Below, one piece after another: positions 63,219-64,000 of a stretch of DNA of 64,000 nt (positions are counted from its first letter, which is position 1; every line of letters starts with the position of its first letter). The DNA is from Methylocystis sp. Lineage in GTDB: Bacteria; Pseudomonadota; Alphaproteobacteria; Rhizobiales; Beijerinckiaceae. Where the stretch lies: the NCBI GenBank assembly GCA_002929055.1, contig PERY01000009.1, forward strand, positions 35,696 to 99,695. Direction: 5' to 3'. A program made the translations under genes and the position numbers. The notes under the pieces were generated by a model that did no database searches, was not told the DNA's origin, and saw only the letters and a list, made by a program, of their open reading frames with translations.

Positions 63219-63755
63219 ATGCGACGACTTTTACTTCTGCGCCACGGGAAGGCGGACCGTCACTCGGCCGGAGGCGACCGCGAGCGCCCGCTCACGGGGC
63301 GGGGCGAAGAAGACGCGCGCCGCGTGGGCGCATATCTGCGCGAGGAAGGCATGACGCCCGACCTCGCCGTCGCCTCCAATGCGCGGCGCGCCAAGCAGAC
63401 GCTCGAACGCACGCTCGAGGCCTTCCCGGGCCATGTCACCCATCTGATCGAAAACACGATCTATCTCGCAACCGCCGAGCATCTCGTCGACGTGCTGCGC
63501 CAGACGCCCGACAAGGTGCGGACGCTCCTCGCCGTCGGCCACAATCCCGGCTTTGCGGAGCTCGCCGACTGGCTGGCTGGCAGCGGCGACGCGGACGCGC
63601 TCGACCACATGCGGTCCAGCTACCCGACGGCGGCGCTCGCCGTGCTGGATTTCGACACGGAACATTGGGCCGAGGTGCGCAAGGGCGCGGCGCGACTCAA
63701 TCGCTTCGTCACCCCTGCGGCGCTGCGCGGCGAAGTCGTCGACGATCTCGACTGA
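63219..63755 (+). CDS. SixA-like histidine phosphatase
   Basis: 178 residues of the phosphoglycerate-mutase-like histidine phosphatase superfamily. The catalytic RHG motif is at the N-terminus (RRLLLLRHGKADRH), with the second core residues in SNARRAKQTLE and the late histidine in LLAVGHNPGFAELAD. SixA removes phosphate from histidine phosphotransfer domains, but this family also acts on small molecules. ATG 63219 starts the conserved sequence. It is 20 bases upstream of the next gene, in the same direction. Confidence 0.9.
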   Translation: MRRLLLLRHGKADRHSAGGDRERPLTGRGEEDARRVGAYLREEGMTPDLAVASNARRAKQTLERTLEAFPGHVTHLIENTIYLATAEHLVDVLRQTPDKVRTLLAVGHNPGFAELADWLAGSGDADALDHMRSSYPTAALAVLDFDTEHWAEVRKGAARLNRFVTPAALRGEVVDDLD

Positions 63756-63775
63756 AAGCCACAGGCGGGCGCCGC

Positions 63776-64000
63776 ATGCTGGTTGAAACGCTCGTGATGC
63801 TGATTTCGGCCGCTGCGCCAGCCAAGGCGCCCGCAGCCGTCGTCGCGCCCGCCTCGCTTTTCTGGCGCGCTCAGACGCCTGAATATGCAGCGGAAAAGCG
63901 CGCTGTAGACAATTGGCGGACGGAGAGCGCGACCTGGCTCGAAATGGGCCCGCTCGCCGCCGCGCGACGGGCGCTGGGCGTCGAGGATTCCGATCCTGCG
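63776..64000 (+). CDS. truncated gene at window edge, unknown
   Basis: 75 codons are open from ATG 63776 to the edge. The protein begins MLVETLVMLISAAAPAKAPA, then APASLFWRAQTPEYAAEKRA and DNWRTESATWLEMG. Possible signal-like start, otherwise unrecognised. It follows the SixA-like gene by 20 bases, which suggests an operon. The 3' end lies outside the window. Confidence 0.55.
   Translation, partial: MLVETLVMLISAAAPAKAPAAVVAPASLFWRAQTPEYAAEKRAVDNWRTESATWLEMGPLAAARRALGVEDSDPA

Noticed and set aside
1..64000. CRISPR array or rRNA operon
   Set aside because: No regularly spaced direct repeats and no recognisable rRNA sequence anywhere in the window.

Overview
This GC-rich window with very dense coding looks like chromosome of an alphaproteobacterium of the order Hyphomicrobiales (Rhizobiales). 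The clues are a pepN–pleC–two-component–degP neighbourhood, PleC-like and DivJ-like cell-cycle kinases, DUF1491 and DUF2336 proteins, an intracellular polyhydroxyalkanoate depolymerase and a LexA gene of alphaproteobacterial type. Codon use and repeat type would fit a Methylocystis/Methylosinus-like relative, but no methane-oxidation gene is present, so the genus is inference only. Almost everything reads as core or long-resident genome. There is no phage, insertion sequence, rRNA operon or CRISPR array.

Layout. 1-7.7 kb: start of a fabH gene, rimO, an M50 membrane protease, nadD, a periplasmic choloylglycine-hydrolase-like amidase, a Cys-rich secreted protein, proA and tRNA-Glu(CTC). 8-19 kb: a degenerate L,D-transpeptidase lipoprotein, an isoprenylcysteine-methyltransferase-like membrane protein, a Ca2+/H+ antiporter, YihY, a glutathione transferase, PHA depolymerase, a solo cyclic-nucleotide-binding protein, a metallophosphoesterase, a coupled redoxin-MOSC pair, a methyltransferase and an EamA transporter flanked by two palindromic intergenic repeats. 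19-31 kb: lepA, a coiled-coil protein, a DivJ-like kinase with a peptidoglycan-binding partner, DUF1491, DUF2336, comEC and lexA with a promoter-embedded SOS-like box. 31-40 kb: a YafK-like L,D-transpeptidase, accA, an alpha/beta hydrolase and a heavy-metal RND efflux operon. 40-56.6 kb: pepN, a PleC-like kinase, a two-component pair split by a Gly/Trp-rich exported protein, degP, corA, grpE, glnD, gshB and a chemoreceptor. 59.5-64 kb: a FecR-domain exported protein, a canonical L,D-transpeptidase, a large exported protein of unknown function, a SixA-like phosphatase and a truncated gene at the edge.

The outlier is 56.66-58.77 kb. It is a tight three-gene operon with clearly lower GC content, an excellent ribosome binding site and A-to-B-to-C coupling (15-nt gap, then ATGA overlap). 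The last gene carries a PD-(D/E)XK nuclease-like D...ExK signature, and the other two are not recognisable. It sits between a chemoreceptor gene and a roughly 0.8-kb non-coding stretch. It is the best candidate in the window for an undescribed system, possibly nuclease-based defence.

How genes work together. Envelope and stress functions dominate: three L,D-transpeptidase-fold proteins, DegP with an OmpR-type two-component system, an M50 protease, metal efflux and a FecR protein. Nitrogen and redox housekeeping (glnD-gshB), fatty-acid initiation (fabH, accA) and NAD/proline synthesis (nadD, proA) make up the core metabolism here.
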